From Cyanobacterium sp. Dongsha4 (GTDB lineage Bacteria; Cyanobacteriota; Cyanobacteriia; Cyanobacteriales; Cyanobacteriaceae), in assembly GCF_036345015.1 (NCBI RefSeq), contig NZ_CP084098.1:2555326-2619325 (forward strand): a stretch of 64,000 bases of DNA, given 5' to 3'. Shown here piece by piece: positions 56,233 to 64,000 of the stretch; the stretch's first letter is position 1; each line of letters starts with the position of its first letter. Under the pieces are notes generated by a model that saw only the letters and a program-made list of their open reading frames with translations, ran no database searches and had not been told where the DNA came from. Made by a program: the position numbers and the translations under genes.

Positions 56233-56405
56233 AGAGTTCGGAGAGAACGCTCGAGCGCTCGTACACTCCTTTCAGTCGTGAACGGAGTTCGGTTACAGAT
56301 GTCAAGGTATTGGGGTATTAGGGTATAGGGAGTGTTACGGGGAGGTTAATTAAACTCTTTTGCCTTTAACTTTGCCCCTTTAACTTTGCCCTTTTTGCAA
56401 TCAAT
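56233..56405. repeat. Spacer with GC-rich palindrome and composite repeat
   Basis: Near 56250 is AACGCTCGAGCGCTCGT, containing the overlapping palindromes CGCTCGAGCG and CGAGCGCTCG. GAGTTCGGTTACAGATGTC follows (like an inner part of the miniature elements), then GGTATTGGGGTATTAGGG and CTTTGCCCCTTTAACTTTGC modules. Confidence 0.55.
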
Positions 56406-56407
56406 TA

Positions 56408-57559
56408 ATGTCTTCTTTAAACAATTATCTTTCTCAATCTTTAAATACCATCAAAAAAGCCCATTGGTATCGTCAAGAAAAACTGATAACGGGTTTGCCT
56501 TCTGCTGTGGTAGAAATGGAAGGACAAAAATTAGTTAATTTTGCTAGTAACGATTATCTCGGATTAGCAGGAGACTCCCGACTTATTCAGGCAGGAATTG
56601 AAGCCTTAAAACAATATGGTACAGGTAGTACAGGATCGCGCCTTTTAAGTGGACATAGGAAATTACATCAAGAATTGGAAGATGCGATCGCATCATGGAA
56701 ACAAGTCGAAAAAGCCCTTGTTTTTAGTTCGGGATATAGTGCGAATATCGGCACAATCACCGCTTTAGTTAAACAAAAAGATCTAATTTTAGAAGATGAA
56801 TATAATCACTCTAGTTTAAAAAATGGAGCAAAACTAAGCCAAGCAAAAACAATTGAGTATAAACACGGAAATATTCAAGATTTAACCGAAAAAATAGCTC
56901 AAAACCGTCACCAATATCGCCATTGTTTAATTGTTACCGACAGCGTTTTTAGTATGGATGGAGATTTGTGTCCATTACCCGAATTAGTTGCCATTACCGA
57001 AAAATTCGATTGTTGGTTACTGATAGATGAAGCCCATGCCACGGGAGTTATAGGTAAAACAGGAGCAGGTTGCTTGGAACATTTTGGGGTAAAAGGAGAT
57101 AATATTATTCAAATTGGGACTTTAAGTAAAGCAATTGCTAGTCTGGGAGGTTATGTTGCAGGGAGTCAATTACTAATTGATTTTTTACGTAACCGTTGCC
57201 CCACATGGATTTATACCACTGCCCTTTCTCCTGCGGATACCGCTTCAGCATTAGCCGCTATTAACCTGATTCAAAAATACCCTGAAATAAGAACCCGATT
57301 ATGGCAAAATATCAACTTATTTAAAGAAATATTAACTACACTCAAAATCGACTTTTTTCCAACAGAATCAGCCATTATCTGCGTAAAAAACAAAACTGCG
57401 AAACAAGCACTACAATGGAGCTTAAAACTGCAAGAGAAAGGGTTTTTCGTTCCTGCTATACGTCCGCCTACAGTCCCCACCAGTCGCCTTCGTTTTTCCG
57501 TTATGGCTACCCATGAAAAACGTCATTTCGATGATTTACAATCTTATTTGGGGAGTTAA
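56408..57559 (+). CDS. bioF: 8-amino-7-oxononanoate synthase
   Basis: BioF condenses pimeloyl-thioester and alanine to 8-amino-7-oxononanoate, the first committed ring-building step of biotin synthesis. The 383-residue alpha-oxoamine-synthase fold shows [73 protein letters not shown] and the PLP-lysine segment [16 protein letters not shown]. It is complete and of normal length. Alternatives within the family (Kbl, serine palmitoyltransferase) are less likely from length and active-site context. Other bio genes are not in the window. Confidence 0.92.
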   Translation: MSSLNNYLSQSLNTIKKAHWYRQEKLITGLPSAVVEMEGQKLVNFASNDYLGLAGDSRLIQAGIEALKQYGTGSTGSRLLSGHRKLHQELEDAIASWKQVEKALVFSSGYSANIGTITALVKQKDLILEDEYNHSSLKNGAKLSQAKTIEYKHGNIQDLTEKIAQNRHQYRHCLIVTDSVFSMDGDLCPLPELVAITEKFDCWLLIDEAHATGVIGKTGAGCLEHFGVKGDNIIQIGTLSKAIASLGGYVAGSQLLIDFLRNRCPTWIYTTALSPADTASALAAINLIQKYPEIRTRLWQNINLFKEILTTLKIDFFPTESAIICVKNKTAKQALQWSLKLQEKGFFVPAIRPPTVPTSRLRFSVMATHEKRHFDDLQSYLGS

Positions 57560-57673
57560 AACTATCTGCTTAACCCCCCAATTTAAAATTTTTCACACCT
57601 AAGTGTTTTTTTAAAGATAATATAAAGAGAAAAAAATATATAGAATCTTTATTTATTTTCAGTATAAGCACTT

Positions 57674-58177
57674 ATGCAAGTTAAGATGGTATTATCAAAC
57701 TCAATCATTAATGATTTACCTAGAGAAGGGTCAACAATGACAAAACATCCTGCACAACCCCACAAAGCCCATATCTTAATCGTAGAAGACGATAAAGGCA
57801 GAAGGGAACTTTTACTCAGGAAAAGTAAATATACTATTGGTAGAGCGCAACAATGTGATATTAGGATTCACTCTCCTTTCGTGTCACGTTATCACGCCAC
57901 TTTAATTAGACAGTTTGATAATCAGGGATATATTTACTATCAAATTTGCGATGGAGACGGCAAATCTAGTTTTAGTGCAAATGGTATATTAGTCAACGGA
58001 AAAAAGGTTGCCAATCAAGAGTTAAAACACGGTGACAAAGTAATTTTTGGACCACAAGTATCAATTACTTATCAACATTGTCAGAGAGACATATTCCCTT
58101 CTTTACCTCCTGATGATCCTTTTGATATAACTTTAATTGATCCTGCGATGATGGTGAGTGAATGGGAGGAGGTTTGA
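57674..58177 (+). CDS. FHA-domain protein
   Basis: A 167-residue protein with a forkhead-associated domain at about 35-140: SKYTIGRAQQCDIRIHSPFV, SRYHATLIRQ, then NGILVNGKKVANQELKHGDK. FHA domains bind phosphothreonine. The conserved Arg/Ser/His/Asn residues are present. The N-terminus has a second possible start at the ATG at 57737 (MTKHPAQPHK), preceded by GAAGGG. The longer start is kept with doubt. A C-terminal acidic tail (DPFDITLIDPAMM) follows. Target kinases are unknown; the Ser/Thr kinase at 46782 is a possible but unproven partner. Confidence 0.85.
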   Translation: MQVKMVLSNSIINDLPREGSTMTKHPAQPHKAHILIVEDDKGRRELLLRKSKYTIGRAQQCDIRIHSPFVSRYHATLIRQFDNQGYIYYQICDGDGKSSFSANGILVNGKKVANQELKHGDKVIFGPQVSITYQHCQRDIFPSLPPDDPFDITLIDPAMMVSEWEEV

Positions 58178-58346
58178 AGCGAAATTATTGGTTAGGGGTT
58201 TAGATTAGATATTGAGGATTCGGAGATGCACAGAGAAAGATTAACAACTATTAATAACTATTAATTCTTAAAATTCTTGACAGAAAATAAAGGATCATGA
58301 AAAATGAATTGAGTTCATCAAGGCTCTATGAGATGGGATTATTATA

Positions 58347-59327
58347 ATGGCTTTTACTCTTACTTTTTTGGTTGGTAGTTTTTTGATCAGTTTGCTATCT
58401 GTTTTCATTATTATACAAAACTTTAGTAAGCAACTTTTGGATATACCCAATGAGCGTAGTTCTCATGTTCGCCCCACTCCGAGGGGAGGAGGCTTGGGTT
58501 TTATTATTAGTTTCATTATCGCTATACTATGTTTACAGTTTGTTTCTACTCCTTATTTTACGGTTGACCCTTTTTTATTGGTAATTATTTTACCTTTAGC
58601 TATTATTGGCTTTTTAGATGATCGTTTGAATTTACCTTCTTTGGTAAGATATGGGGTGCAATTAGTCACAGCCATTTTAGGGGTGATTCATTACGGTATT
58701 TTTCCTCAACCTTGGTTAACTAATATTGGCTTAGTTGGTGTTATTATTGCAGGAATTTTAACGGTTATTGGTTTTACTGCTTTAATCAATTTTTATAACT
58801 TTATGGATGGTTTAGATGGTTTTGTGGTTAGTATTACTATCATCCAATTGAGTTTTATCGCTTTTTATCTCAATCAACCGATTTGGTGGCTTTTGATTGG
58901 GGCTTTATTTGGTTTTTTGTGGTGGAATTGGTCTCCTGCTAAAATTTTTATGGGAGATGTGGGCAGTACTGTTTTAGGTGCTATAAGTGCGATCGCACTT
59001 ATTCAAGTTCAAGATACGACTATTGCTTGGTCAAGTTTAGCCATTACTCTACCCATTACTGCTGATACTATCTATACTTTGATTGTCCGCCTACGTCGTA
59101 AAGAAAATATATTTCAAGCCCATAGAACCCACATTTATCAAAGATTACAACAATCTGGCTGGAGTCATCGTCAAGTGGCCTTAACTTATAGTATTCTCAC
59201 AGGTGCGATCGCACTTTTAATTATTAATTTACAAGTAATTGGTAGTTGGTTAAGTTTAATGCTTGTAATTGGTTTAATTTTCTTTGCTGAAAACTATATA
59301 TCACAACAAATGACTAAACTAAATTAA
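58347..59327 (+). CDS. WecA/MraY-family polyprenyl-phosphate glycosyl-1-phosphate transferase
   Basis: A 326-residue polytopic enzyme (about ten helices) that transfers a UDP-sugar-1-phosphate to undecaprenyl phosphate, starting envelope polysaccharide or O-antigen assembly. Signatures are ERSSHVRPTPRGGGLGFI, IGFLDDRLNLPSLVRYGVQL, NFYNFMDGLDGFVVS, KIFMGDVGSTVLGA and the histidine-rich QAHRTHIYQRLQQSGWSHR, typical of the WecA/WbpL branch rather than true MraY. The stop codon lies at the junction with the IS982 element: the first T of TAA is genomic and the two A residues belong to the element. Confidence 0.9.
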   Translation: MAFTLTFLVGSFLISLLSVFIIIQNFSKQLLDIPNERSSHVRPTPRGGGLGFIISFIIAILCLQFVSTPYFTVDPFLLVIILPLAIIGFLDDRLNLPSLVRYGVQLVTAILGVIHYGIFPQPWLTNIGLVGVIIAGILTVIGFTALINFYNFMDGLDGFVVSITIIQLSFIAFYLNQPIWWLLIGALFGFLWWNWSPAKIFMGDVGSTVLGAISAIALIQVQDTTIAWSSLAITLPITADTIYTLIVRLRRKENIFQAHRTHIYQRLQQSGWSHRQVALTYSILTGAIALLIINLQVIGSWLSLMLVIGLIFFAENYISQQMTKLN

Positions 59328-60291
59328 CCTGAGTTTTGGTTAAGCAGATTGAGGTAAAATCCATTCTAAGGAAAGGTGGGGCTTTTTTGGTTGATGACAA
59401 TATGCGATTAACCCACATAATATATTGACACAGAAATTTATTGGTGAACGATGACGAGAATGTTCTATTTGTGATATGTTTTTGAGCTGATCATTGATTG
59501 TTTCGACAATCGCTCGTTTCCGAGATAAAAGTTTGTCATGAAGTCTCATTAATTTGTTCTTCATATTGCGTCTGGGTTTAGCAAAAAACTCAATACCAAA
59601 ATCTTTCAGTAGCTTTGTGGCTAATTTTTGTGAGACATAACCTCTATCACCAAAAACTTTTCCCCAAAGCTCTTTTAAAAGATCGACTACAGGTTTACGG
59701 TCATCGACATTACCTGGGGTTAAACTCATATTCACAATTTCCCCCAGTTCATTGACTACCAGATGGAGTTTAAAACCAAAAAACCAATCCACAGAGGTTT
59801 TGCCTCTTTGAGCTAAATTTTTAAATACTTTATGTTGGCGAATACGGCGATTATGACAAACTTGGATCTTAGTAGAATCAATAAAACTAATTCCGGTACA
59901 GTTACCAAAACAGTGCTTGAGGTAAACACACAAGGGAATAATCGTTGATGGAATCCATTGGACAAAACGTTGATAACTGGGAAGTTTGGGAAAAGCAGAA
60001 GTCCAATATTGTTGAACGTGATTAAGATAAAAATGTTTGAAATTACGGTAATGATTTTGGTGAAAAGCAATGAGAATAGTCATAATTTCACTTAAACACA
60101 GACTTTTAGTACGAACACGTTGGACAGCACCATGAGAGATAAGTTTTTGTTGCCATTGAGGCTCAAATTGTTGGCAGAAATCATCGACATGACAAAATAA
60201 ATAATCTAAATTAAACATAGGGCAGTAGTTAGTTGATGGTTTGTTATATTCAGCTTACTATCTGCCTGTTTTCTTATCCAAAACTGAGGTT
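59326..60291 (-). mobile_element. IS982-family insertion sequence (966 bp)
   Basis: The terminal inverted repeats AACCTGAGTTTTGGTTAAG (59326-59344) and, inverted, AACCTCAGTTTTGGATAAG (60273-60291) match at 17 of 19 positions. AAATT flanks both sides (59321-59325 and 60292-60296), a probable 5-bp target duplication. It encloses one intact transposase gene. It sits at the abutting 3' ends of two convergent genes. Confidence 0.88.
59340..60218 (-). CDS. IS982-family transposase
   Basis: A 292-residue DDE transposase. The N-terminal region has LFCHVDDFCQQFEPQWQQ and SLCLSEIMTILIAFHQNHYR. The catalytic triad regions are ISFIDSTKIQVCHN (first Asp), KVFGDRGYVSQKLA (second Asp) and RAIVETINDQLKNI (Glu). 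It is full length with both element ends present, so the copy could be active. It starts at the ATG at 60218. Confidence 0.93.
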   Translation of the reverse strand: MFNLDYLFCHVDDFCQQFEPQWQQKLISHGAVQRVRTKSLCLSEIMTILIAFHQNHYRNFKHFYLNHVQQYWTSAFPKLPSYQRFVQWIPSTIIPLCVYLKHCFGNCTGISFIDSTKIQVCHNRRIRQHKVFKNLAQRGKTSVDWFFGFKLHLVVNELGEIVNMSLTPGNVDDRKPVVDLLKELWGKVFGDRGYVSQKLATKLLKDFGIEFFAKPRRNMKNKLMRLHDKLLSRKRAIVETINDQLKNISQIEHSRHRSPINFCVNILCGLIAYCHQPKKPHLSLEWILPQSA

Positions 60292-61292
60292 AAATTAGTC
60301 TGAAAACTTTTAACTTTAACAGGTTTAATATAGACAGTTTGATCATAAATCAAATTAAGATTATCAAATTCTTCTCTACTTAAATGAGCTGTAATTTCCC
60401 AACCATCATTTAATAATAATTGTACCTGAATTTCCCATCCCAAATGAATAATTCTCTTCACCTTTGCTTCACTACTAAAATCATCTTTTTCTAGTAGAAT
60501 ATCTAATTCATGAGGGCGAATAAAAATCTCAGAATTTTGATGATTATTCATATTAAATAAAGGCACATGACTAGGTAAAACATTCACCTCACCAATAAAC
60601 TTCATTACAAAAGGTGTCGCAGGATGATCATAAATTTGGGCAGGAGTGCCAATTTGTTCAATTTTACCCTGATTCATGACTACAATTTCGTCTGCAACCT
60701 CCATCGCTTCTTCTTGATCATGGGTAACAAATACGCTAGTCACATGGACTTCATCATGCAATCTTCTTAACCATGCTCGTAATTCTTTCCGCACCTTTGC
60801 ATCCAATGCCCCAAAAGGCTCATCCAATAGTAATACTTGAGGTTGCACCGCCAAAGCCCTAGCCAGAGCAACTCTCTGCCGTTGCCCACCAGATAATTGA
60901 GAGGGGAGGCGATCGCCCAAACCTTCTAATTGAATTAAACTTAATAATTCGTCAACTTTTGCCTTAATACGTTGTTTTGATACCTTGCGAATTTGTAAGC
61001 CAAAAGCAATATTTTCTCTGATAGTCAGGTGTTTAAATAAGGCATAATGTTGAAAAACAAATCCAATATTTCGCTTACGAATATCAAGATTAGTGGTATC
61101 TTTTCCATTGATAATAATTTGACCAACATCAGGAGATTCTAAACCTGCGATCGCCCTTAAAAGAGTTGATTTACCTGAACCAGAAGGACCTAATAAAGCC
61201 ACTAAAGTATTAGGTTTTACCTCTAAATTAATATTATCTAAAGCGAGGAAAGAACCGAAATTTTTAGAAACGTGATTAACAATAATACTCAT
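60258..61292 (-). CDS. cysA: Sulfate/thiosulfate ABC transporter ATPase (C-terminus altered by IS982)
   Basis: A 344-residue ATPase of the CysTWA-SbpA importer. Walker A is [18 protein letters not shown], the signature is [16 protein letters not shown], Walker B is [14 protein letters not shown] and the switch His is [18 protein letters not shown]-terminal TOBE-like domain follows (about 245-335). The last ten residues ([10 protein letters not shown]) are read from inside the IS982 element. Removing the element and one AAATT copy gives a frame ending QTNLV then stop. The ATPase core is unaffected. It is the last gene of the sulfate operon, 130 bp after cysW. Confidence 0.95.
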   Translation of the reverse strand: MSIIVNHVSKNFGSFLALDNINLEVKPNTLVALLGPSGSGKSTLLRAIAGLESPDVGQIIINGKDTTNLDIRKRNIGFVFQHYALFKHLTIRENIAFGLQIRKVSKQRIKAKVDELLSLIQLEGLGDRLPSQLSGGQRQRVALARALAVQPQVLLLDEPFGALDAKVRKELRAWLRRLHDEVHVTSVFVTHDQEEAMEVADEIVVMNQGKIEQIGTPAQIYDHPATPFVMKFIGEVNVLPSHVPLFNMNNHQNSEIFIRPHELDILLEKDDFSSEAKVKRIIHLGWEIQVQLLLNDGWEITAHLSREEFDNLNLIYDQTVYIKPVKVKSFQTNLTSVLDKKTGR

Positions 61293-61373
61293 AGAATTAA
61301 GAATTAAAAATTAAGAATTAAGAATGAATAATGAAAAAATTAAAAATTTAAAAAATTAAAAAAGTTGGTAGTT

Positions 61374-61408
61374 ACGACTTTAGTCGTTAACCAAAGGCTA
61401 AAGCCTTT
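61374..61408. repeat. Double short hairpin between cysW and cysA
   Basis: Two adjacent perfect stem-loops, ACGACT-TT-AGTCGT (61374-61387) and AAAGGCT-AA-AGCCTTT (61393-61408), form a recognisable dispersed cyanobacterial repeat (TAGTTACGACTTTAGTCG style). They occupy the operon gap before cysA, so they could influence transcript stability or cysA translation. Confidence 0.65.
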
Positions 61409-61422
61409 ACCACAAGCCAAAG

Positions 61423-62235
61423 TTAAACTTCCTTGATTTTTGTCTTTCTTTCGAGAATTTCCTTAAAAATCAGAGTTAAAGCCGCTAAAAATCCCAATAC
61501 CACCGCCGCACTAAAAGCCGTTTGAGTTTGATAATTTTTATAAGCCAACTCCACAAAAATAGGTAAAGTCGCAGTTTTGCCAATGATACTCCCAGAAACT
61601 ACCGCCACCGCACCAAACTCCCCCATCGCACGGGCATTACATAACAAAACCCCATACAACAACCCCCAACGGATACTTGGTAACGTCACCCGCCAGAAAA
61701 TTTGCCAATCACTAGCACCTAGAGTTCGAGCCGCTTCTTCTTGCTCTGTTCCTACTTCCTGTAATACTGGGATGACCTCCCTCGCCACGAAGGGAAAAGT
61801 AACGAAAATAGTAGCTAATACCATACCGGGTAAAGCAAAGATGATTTTAACGTCGAAATACTCCAATAAAGGATTAAACCAACCATTTCTGCCGTATAAA
61901 AGCACAATCATCAAACCAGCCACCACAGGAGAAATAGAGAAAGGTAAATCAATCAAACTCATTAAAAACGCCTTTCCCTTAAACTCATTACGGGCAATCA
62001 CCCAAGAGGCACATAAACCAAAAATCGTGTTTAAAGGTACACTAATGAAAGCGATAATCAAAGTCAGTTTAACCGCTTCAATAAATTCCCTTTGTTGTAA
62101 AGCCTCCCAAAAAGGTTGCATCCCTAAATGGAAAGCCTCATAAAAAACCGCCACCGCTGGAATTAACAATACCAATGCCAAATAACCAACGGCAATGACA
62201 ATTAACCATGTTTCCAAAGACTTAACTTTCTGCAT
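61423..62235 (-). CDS. cysW: Sulfate ABC transporter permease CysW
   Basis: A 270-residue inner-membrane permease with about six helices. The BPD_transp_1 EAA-type loop is EEAARTLGASDWQIFWRVTL, followed by PSIRWGLLYGVLLCNARAMG. The N-terminal helix is WLIVIAVGYLALVLLIPAVA. It pairs with CysT to form the sulfate channel. Its start overlaps the 3' end of cysT by 14 bp, suggesting translational coupling. Confidence 0.94.
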   Translation of the reverse strand: MQKVKSLETWLIVIAVGYLALVLLIPAVAVFYEAFHLGMQPFWEALQQREFIEAVKLTLIIAFISVPLNTIFGLCASWVIARNEFKGKAFLMSLIDLPFSISPVVAGLMIVLLYGRNGWFNPLLEYFDVKIIFALPGMVLATIFVTFPFVAREVIPVLQEVGTEQEEAARTLGASDWQIFWRVTLPSIRWGLLYGVLLCNARAMGEFGAVAVVSGSIIGKTATLPIFVELAYKNYQTQTAFSAAVVLGFLAALTLIFKEILERKTKIKEV

Positions 62236-63085
62236 AACGTCTCCCCCATTGTTGTAGCAAATTAATTACCAGTAACAGAATTAAAGAAATAAATAGTAAA
62301 ACAGTACCAATAACTGTTGCTCCCACATAGTCATATTCTTCCAAGCGTTGAAAGATTAACACTGGTGCGATTAAATCTTGAAAAGGAATATTAGAGGAGA
62401 TAACCACAATTGAACCATATTCTCCCACTGCCCGAGAAAAACCGAGAGCAACCCCTGTTAAAATAGGCGGAATTAAAGGGGGTAAAATGATTTTAGTGAA
62501 AGTTTGCCAATCCGTTGCCCCTAAACTCCAAGCCGCTTCTTCCACTTCCTTTTCCATTTCCTGCAATACAGGCTCTAAAGTACGAACGACAAAGGGCAAA
62601 GAAATAAACAACATCGCCACAAATACTCCTAATTGAGTAAAAGCGATTTTGATGCCAAAAGGTGCAAAAAATTGTCCAATCCAGCCCGTATCACTATAAA
62701 CTGTTGCCAAGACTAATCCCGCCACCGCAGTGGGTAAAGCAAAGGGAATATCAATAGTCGCATCGATAATTTTACGAAAAGGAAACTCATATCTCACTAA
62801 AACCCATGCCACCAATGTGCCGAGAATCCCGTTAATCCCTCCTGCCAATAACGCAGTAATAAAGGTGACATTATAGGTAGCAATAGCGATGTCAGATGTG
62901 GCAACTTGCCAAAATTGAGAGAATCCCAAAGTAGAAGACTTAATAATTAAAGCTATCATGGGAATAATGAGAATAATCGTTAAATAACCGATAGTTATTG
63001 CCCAGGGAAGGGAAATTTTCTCAAAAATGCGGGTAATATCTTTCATTTTTGTCGTGAAAGGTGGCTCGTAGAATAAATTAACCAT
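62222..63085 (-). CDS. cysT: Sulfate ABC transporter permease CysT
   Basis: A 287-residue permease partner of CysW. It has VEEAAWSLGATDWQTFTKII and ALGFSRAVGEYGSIVVISSN, and about six helices. The first methionine (63085) gives a 13-residue extension over an alternative start at 63046 (MKDITRIFEKISLP). Family N-termini vary, so either is possible. It lies 89 bp downstream of the small NIL-domain gene in the sbpA-NIL-cysT-cysW-cysA order typical of cyanobacteria. Confidence 0.93.
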   Translation of the reverse strand: MVNLFYEPPFTTKMKDITRIFEKISLPWAITIGYLTIILIIPMIALIIKSSTLGFSQFWQVATSDIAIATYNVTFITALLAGGINGILGTLVAWVLVRYEFPFRKIIDATIDIPFALPTAVAGLVLATVYSDTGWIGQFFAPFGIKIAFTQLGVFVAMLFISLPFVVRTLEPVLQEMEKEVEEAAWSLGATDWQTFTKIILPPLIPPILTGVALGFSRAVGEYGSIVVISSNIPFQDLIAPVLIFQRLEEYDYVGATVIGTVLLFISLILLLVINLLQQWGRRYAES

Positions 63086-63104
63086 ATAAAATTAAGAATT
63101 TAAG

Positions 63105-63139
63105 AGGTGTCAGGTGTCAGGTTTCAGGTTTCAGATGTT
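63105..63139. repeat. Heptamer tandem repeat (AGGTGTC/AGGTTTC)
   Basis: Two AGGTGTC units are followed by two AGGTTTC units and a degenerate AGATGTT, between the NIL-domain gene and cysT. It is a third heptamer-repeat variant in the window and lies inside an operon. Confidence 0.7.
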
Positions 63140-63174
63140 ATTTAATTTCTCTTCCCTACTTACTTATTACTTAC

Positions 63175-63480
63175 TCAATCTTGTAATAACCAACCTTCAA
63201 AATCCCAGTCTTGGAGTAGGATTTGTTTATTATCTTGATTTGTCCAAACTTCTATTTCTAAGGTAGAAAGATATTCAAGGGCGAGTCTGAGAGAGTTTTT
63301 TGTGCCTGTTAAGATTAAATTAAACCAACCATCTCCATCGGCTTCTTCTCCCAATAAGGCGGAGGTAATGTTAACTTTTAAATTGCAGGTGGAGGCTAAG
63401 TCGAAAATGATTGACTGTTGCAAGTATTTTGGGGGGATATGTAAGGATATTTTCAAAGATTGTGGTTGAGTGATAGTCAT
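63175..63480 (-). CDS. NIL-domain protein of the sulfate operon
   Basis: A 101-residue single-domain protein. It has a ferredoxin-like NIL pattern (LKISLHIPPKYLQQSIIFDL, then ADGDGWFNLILTGTKNSLRL), as found at the C-terminus of methionine-importer ATPases and as stand-alone cyanobacterial proteins. In cyanobacteria a small NIL gene lies between sbpA and cysT, as here. It may sense a sulfur metabolite and regulate the transporter, which is inference. It starts 12 bp after the sbpA stop. Confidence 0.8.
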   Translation of the reverse strand: MTITQPQSLKISLHIPPKYLQQSIIFDLASTCNLKVNITSALLGEEADGDGWFNLILTGTKNSLRLALEYLSTLEIEVWTNQDNKQILLQDWDFEGWLLQD

Positions 63481-63492
63481 GTCATTAATACC

Positions 63493-64000
63493 TCATTTTT
63501 TATTAATACGAGCGAACATTTGATCGAATACTCCTCCTTCGCCAAAAAATTGATCTTGAACTTTTGCCCAACCACCGAAATCATCGATGGTAAAGAGATT
63601 TTGAATGGGAGGATATTGGCTTTCAAATTCCTTGAATACCTCTGGATTGGAAGGGCGAAAACCTACTTTGGCAAATTCTCTTTGGGCTTCTGGGGTGAAT
63701 AAATACTCGACAAAGGCTTCTGCTACTTCCCTTGTACCGTTTTTATCCACATATTGATCAACTACAGCAACAGGGTTATCAATGGAGATATTGTAGTCAG
63801 TGGGAACAACGTAGGGTTGTTTTTCTCCTTTCAATTCAGCGAGGAGAATTTCATTTTCATAGTTAAGAAGAATATCCCCTTGCCCTTGTTTATAGAATAC
63901 GTCACTGGCTTCCCTTGCATCTTTGGGCAGTATTGGCACATTGCCATAAATTTGAGTAACGTAGTTTTCCGCTTGTTGGGTAGTGCCTCCAGACTGAATT
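63493..64000 (-). CDS. sbpA: Periplasmic sulfate-binding protein, C-terminal part (truncated by window)
   Basis: The frame is open to the window end and encodes SGGTTQQAENYVTQIYGNV, VPILPKDAREASDVFYKQGQ, GDILLNYENEILLAELKG and TPEAQREFAKVGFRPSNPEV, which are sulfate/thiosulfate-binding protein motifs. A GTG at 63939 is an internal valine, not a start. The signal peptide and N-lobe are outside the window. It heads the sulfate-uptake operon that continues through the NIL protein, cysT, cysW and cysA. Confidence 0.92.
   Translation of the reverse strand, partial: IQSGGTTQQAENYVTQIYGNVPILPKDAREASDVFYKQGQGDILLNYENEILLAELKGEKQPYVVPTDYNISIDNPVAVVDQYVDKNGTREVAEAFVEYLFTPEAQREFAKVGFRPSNPEVFKEFESQYPPIQNLFTIDDFGGWAKVQDQFFGEGGVFDQMFARINKK

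Overview
The window comes from a cyanobacterium. It is AT-rich and carries many HIP1-type octamers (GCGATCGC), in genes such as the MacB-like permease, clpB, sdhA and bioF. It also holds lineage markers: gun4, a DUF4327 protein, a DUF1997 protein, an SLH-porin with a cyanobacterial layout, a DUF92/VTE6-like gene, an apocarotenoid-oxygenase-like gene and a cyanobacterial sbpA-(NIL protein)-cysT-cysW-cysA operon. Composition and gene style fit a Geminocystis/Cyanobacterium-like unicellular lineage, but that placement is inference.

Layout. 0-9 kb: the 3' end of ferredoxin-sulfite reductase (sir) with an unusual ribbon-helix-helix tail, a small acidic protein, a GT4 glycosyltransferase, a DUF1997 protein, a MacB/FtsX-type permease, a NERD-helicase-pentapeptide fusion, a DUF4327 protein and a GH3 glycosidase. 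9-17 kb: a spacer with a 388-bp miniature transposable element, a DciA/DUF721 gene divergent from a SPOR-like membrane protein, an ExbB/ExbD-like pair, purK, a carotenoid oxygenase and an IS1-family element. 17-26 kb: one gene for a 2852-residue FG-GAP/Calx-beta protein. 26-35 kb: DUF4359, LptC-like protein, peptide deformylase, SLH-porin, GT2, clpB, a small zinc-ribbon membrane protein and a Fur-family regulator. 35-40 kb: hemB behind a perfect Fur-type palindrome, gun4, the DUF92 gene, cysC and an alpha/beta-hydrolase-fold protein. 40-48 kb: two YeeE/YedE transporters, a hybrid histidine kinase with a REC-GGDEF-EAL partner, two TerD proteins and a Ser/Thr kinase. 48-59 kb: a histidine kinase, a persulfide dioxygenase/rhodanese/TauE operon, sdhA, a WD40 protein, bioF, an FHA protein and a WecA/MraY-type transferase. 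59-64 kb: an IS982-family element and the sulfate-uptake operon, cut by the window end inside sbpA.

How the genes connect. Sulfur assimilation recurs along the window: sulfate import (sbpA, cysT, cysW, cysA), APS phosphorylation (cysC), sulfite reduction (sir), thiosulfate/sulfur-type transport (two YeeE/YedE genes) and persulfide oxidation with sulfite export. Tetrapyrrole synthesis is represented by hemB and gun4, and signalling by two histidine kinases, a cyclic-di-GMP enzyme, a Ser/Thr kinase, TerD and FHA proteins.

Spacers are unusually repetitive. There are heptamer tandem repeats, a composite spacer repeat built of GGGCAAAGG-like and CCCTAATACCCC-like modules, a miniature element whose ends match the resident IS982-type element, and a separate 388-bp miniature element with a 9-bp target duplication. 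The IS982 copy sits exactly at the convergent 3' ends of two genes and appears to have rewritten the last residues of CysA. No rRNA, tRNA, CRISPR array or prophage was found.
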